Both the position numbers and the translations under genes were made by a program. Positions 6,974 through 8,242 of a stretch of DNA of 8,242 nucleotides are shown here, one piece after another (the stretch's first letter is position 1; each line of letters starts with the position of its first letter). The notes beneath the pieces were generated by a model, which had not been told where the DNA came from, made no database searches, and saw only the letters and a list, made by a program, of their open reading frames with translations. Source of the DNA: an uncultured Clostridia bacterium (GTDB lineage Bacteria > Bacillota > Clostridia > Oscillospirales > Oscillospiraceae); the NCBI GenBank assembly GCA_945910975.1, contig CAMDZY010000073.1, forward strand, positions 1-8,242, in the 5' to 3' direction.

Positions 6974-7477
6974 TTACGCCAGCCACTTTTCGATTTCCGG
7001 CTTTGCATTCCGGATGCTCCCGCCGCGCAGAGCAAGCCCCTTTTTCACCACGGCGCCCGGGCACAGCCGACGAATGTCTGCCTCGCTGCGACCCATGCCG
7101 CTGCCCTCGTGCGTGCAGAAGGGATAGATGGTCTTGCCGGTGTAATCGAAATGCTCCAAAAACGTAAACACGCACATGGGCATGGTGCCCCAGTAGTTGG
7201 GGTAGCCCAAGTAAATGGTGTCGTATTCCTCCAAATGCTCGGGATAGCACTTCAACTCCGGACGAGCATCCCGCCGCTGGTCGGCCTGTGCCTCGGCGAT
7301 ACAGGTGTTGTAGCGCTTGGAGTAGGCCTGCACCGGGTCAATTGAAAAGACATCCGCGCCCGTCAGCTCCCGGATCATATCCGCCGCTACTTCTGTGTTG
7401 CCAACGGGCAGCTCCTTTAGGGTTCCGCTGACATAATTTTCCCCCCGCCGGGAAAAGTACGCAATGATTGCAGCCAT
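6974..7477 (-). CDS. Flavodoxin (FMN-binding electron carrier)
   Basis: This 167-residue protein belongs to the short flavodoxin family common in anaerobic Firmicutes. The N terminus IIAYFSRRGENYVSG with GNTEVAA (26-32) forms the first strand and FMN-phosphate loop region. GYPNYWGTMP (91-100) and CTHEGSGMG (121-129) match the two loops that flank the isoalloxazine ring. It is cytosolic and carries electrons to reductases. The start is fixed by AAAGGAGG (7485-7492) 7 nt ahead of the ATG, and the stop is TAA. It is the first gene of an operon with the CMD/cupin gene. No convincing promoter is visible upstream; the palindromic repeat begins only 36 bp before the start codon and may have displaced or replaced it. 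Confidence 0.94.
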   Translation of the reverse strand: MAAIIAYFSRRGENYVSGTLKELPVGNTEVAADMIRELTGADVFSIDPVQAYSKRYNTCIAEAQADQRRDARPELKCYPEHLEEYDTIYLGYPNYWGTMPMCVFTFLEHFDYTGKTIYPFCTHEGSGMGRSEADIRRLCPGAVVKKGLALRGGSIRNAKPEIEKWLA

Positions 7478-7512
7478 ACAACCGCCTCCTTTATTTTCAG
7501 ACCGTCAAAAAA

Positions 7513-7648
7513 GCCTCGCAGAGTTCGCCGCTATAGCGGCGAATAAAATTCAATCATTTTTTGCGGCGGCGTACTCCGCGCTAAGAGCCGCCCTTCGGGC
7601 GGTTGCGCTATGCACGCCCGCTGCGGCGGGTGTGTGCGTCACAAAAAA
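7513..7648. repeat. Right copy of the palindromic repeat, with an extra hairpin module
   Basis: Bases 7513-7572 are the perfect reverse complement of 16-75, and 7637-7648 that of 1-12. The perfect 20-bp palindrome recurs at 7524-7543. Between the two matching blocks lies a module absent from the left copy (7573-7636) made of two hairpins: CCGCCC/GGGCGG (7588-7593 with 7597-7602) with an outer GCGC pair, and CCCGC/GCGGG (7617-7621 with 7626-7630) extended by G-U-rich pairing. This suggests a modular dispersed element in which parts are gained or lost. It lies directly upstream of the flavodoxin gene. Confidence 0.85.
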
Positions 7649-7675
7649 TACCTTACAGGACGCAAACGTGCGAGT

Positions 7676-7769
7676 CAAGTGCCATAGGCACTTGGCGAGT
7701 GCGCTGCTTAAGTCCGGCAATGTTCTTCCGCGAGGAAGAACTCTGTTGAAAAACGAAGTTTTTCAACAG
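7676..7769. repeat. Cluster of three perfect short hairpins
   Basis: Three perfect inverted repeats follow one another: 8 bp with loop ATA (7676-7683 with 7687-7694), 8 bp with loop GCGA (7722-7729 with 7734-7741) and 12 bp with loop GAA (7743-7754 with 7758-7769). None is followed by a T-run, so they do not look like terminators, and there are no repeated units as in a CRISPR array. No credible gene is present in 7478-7896. The hairpins are probably parts of dispersed palindromic elements that accumulated next to the insertion sequence. Confidence 0.65.
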
Positions 7770-7845
7770 CCTGATTGTATAAAGAAAACCACCGGCTATG
7801 CCGGTGGTTCCAAAAAGCTTTAGCTATGCCTAGAAAAAATATCCT

Positions 7846-7896
7846 CCTATGATTATAGTAAATGTGGTCTGCCAACCGCAATTAGAAAATCATAGG
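7846..7896 (+). promoter_or_regulatory. Leader stem-loop that would occlude tnpA translation
   Basis: CCTATGATT (7846-7854) pairs perfectly with AATCATAGG (7888-7896), and inside it TGTGGT (7863-7868) pairs with ACCGCA (7875-7880, one G-U pair). The right arm ends directly against the first in-frame ATG (7897) and includes the only purine-rich site near the start. Known IS200 elements use a similar leader structure to hide the transposase ribosome binding site. The structure is seen in the sequence; the role here is inferred from that precedent. Confidence 0.65.
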
Positions 7897-7911
7897 ATGA
7901 ATCAAGTCCAG

Positions 7912-8242
7912 ATGAAACTTGACACAAGTAGTTTAGCACACACGAAGTGGGAATGTAAATACCATATCGTATTCGCTCCGAAATATCGACGACAAATCAT
8001 CTACGGAAAGATAAAGATGGATATAGGGCAAATGCTACGAAAACTATGCGAGTACAAGGGTATAGAAATTATTGAAGCAGAGGCGTGTAAAGATCATGTA
8101 CATATGCTTGTATCGATACCACCCAAGTATAGTGTGGCACAGATTATGGGCTATCTCAAAGGAAAGAGTAGCTTAATGATATTTGAGAAGTATGCAAATC
8201 TCAAGTACAAGTATGGGAACCGGCATTTCTGGTGCCGGGGAT
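7912..8242 (+). CDS. tnpA: IS200-type Y1 transposase TnpA, cut by the window end
   Basis: The 110 residues visible match the IS200/IS605 single-strand transposase (REP-type HUH nuclease). They include the N-terminal SLAHTKWECKYHIVFAPKYR (7-26), the metal-binding HUH motif HVH at 62-64 (DHVHMLVSIP), and GYLKGKSS (80-87). The reading frame is open to the end at YGNRHFWCRG, and the catalytic tyrosine usually follows within a few residues, so it is just outside. An in-frame ATG at 7897 would add MNQVQ and is an equally possible start. There is no strong ribosome binding site; the leader stem-loop at 7846-7896 suggests deliberately weak translation. Whether the gene is intact cannot be judged. Confidence 0.93.
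   Translation, partial: MKLDTSSLAHTKWECKYHIVFAPKYRRQIIYGKIKMDIGQMLRKLCEYKGIEIIEAEACKDHVHMLVSIPPKYSVAQIMGYLKGKSSLMIFEKYANLKYKYGNRHFWCRG

Larger units (their letters stand above)
7787..8242 (+). mobile_element. IS200/IS605-family insertion sequence, left end (partial)
   Basis: A perfect 10-bp hairpin with loop TAT (7787-7796 with 7800-7809) lies about 90 bp before a Y1 transposase gene, which matches the subterminal hairpin of IS200-family left ends. Such elements lack terminal inverted repeats and transpose as single strands. The exact left tip and cleavage site cannot be fixed here. The right end is outside the window. The element is visibly more AT-rich than the neighbouring genes, as expected for a transferred unit. 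No accessory TnpB is visible within the window. Confidence 0.85.

Noticed and set aside
7573..7770. CRISPR array
   Set aside because: Each hairpin has a different sequence and there are no regularly spaced direct repeats.
7464..7823. Open frame of 119 codons across the right-hand repeats
   Set aside because: It runs through palindromic repeats and overlaps the flavodoxin start, and the translation has no family resemblance.

Overview
The window looks like a moderately GC-rich Firmicute of class Clostridia, most likely an Oscillospiraceae/Ruminococcaceae-type gut anaerobe. This is inferred from AGGAGG-type ribosome binding sites, TTGACA/TATAAT promoters, a fused FeoA-FeoB ferrous iron transporter, an anaerobe-type flavodoxin and many short palindromic repeats. 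The sequence itself does not name a genus.

Layout from left to right. A palindromic dispersed repeat (1-75) and a hairpin terminator (82-128) precede a minus-strand short-chain dehydrogenase/reductase gene (143-883) with a clear promoter at 938-965. A non-coding gap (966-1266) holds a three-hairpin repeat element (1067-1183) whose outer hairpins carry extended -10 boxes. On the plus strand come the FeoA-FeoB fusion (1267-3648), a LacI-type regulator 3 nt downstream (3652-4665), and a MATE efflux transporter (4799-6136) with its own promoter and a leader inverted repeat. A bidirectional terminator (6139-6177) separates MATE from a convergent minus-strand pair: a flavodoxin (6974-7477) followed by a carboxymuconolactone-decarboxylase/cupin gene (6210-6938). 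That last gene is broken by an in-frame TGA where the family has tryptophan. Beyond the flavodoxin lie a second, inverted copy of the left repeat (7513-7648), a run of hairpins, and the left end of an IS200/IS605-family insertion sequence whose Y1 transposase gene runs off the window.

FeoAB imports Fe2+ across the membrane, and the co-transcribed LacI-type protein is a candidate local regulator of feoAB, of MATE, or of both. The flavodoxin and CMD/cupin genes form a small redox/stress operon of the kind common in anaerobic Firmicutes, and the SDR is a stand-alone NAD(P)H oxidoreductase. A perfect 60-bp inverted repeat brackets the whole block of about 7.4 kb.

The points most worth a second look are the cysteine-rich LacI-type regulator coupled to iron transport, the nonsense codon in the CMD/cupin gene, the perfect inverted repeats around the block, and the hairpin element that may supply promoters to feoAB. 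No clearly new multi-gene defence or biosynthetic system is visible.
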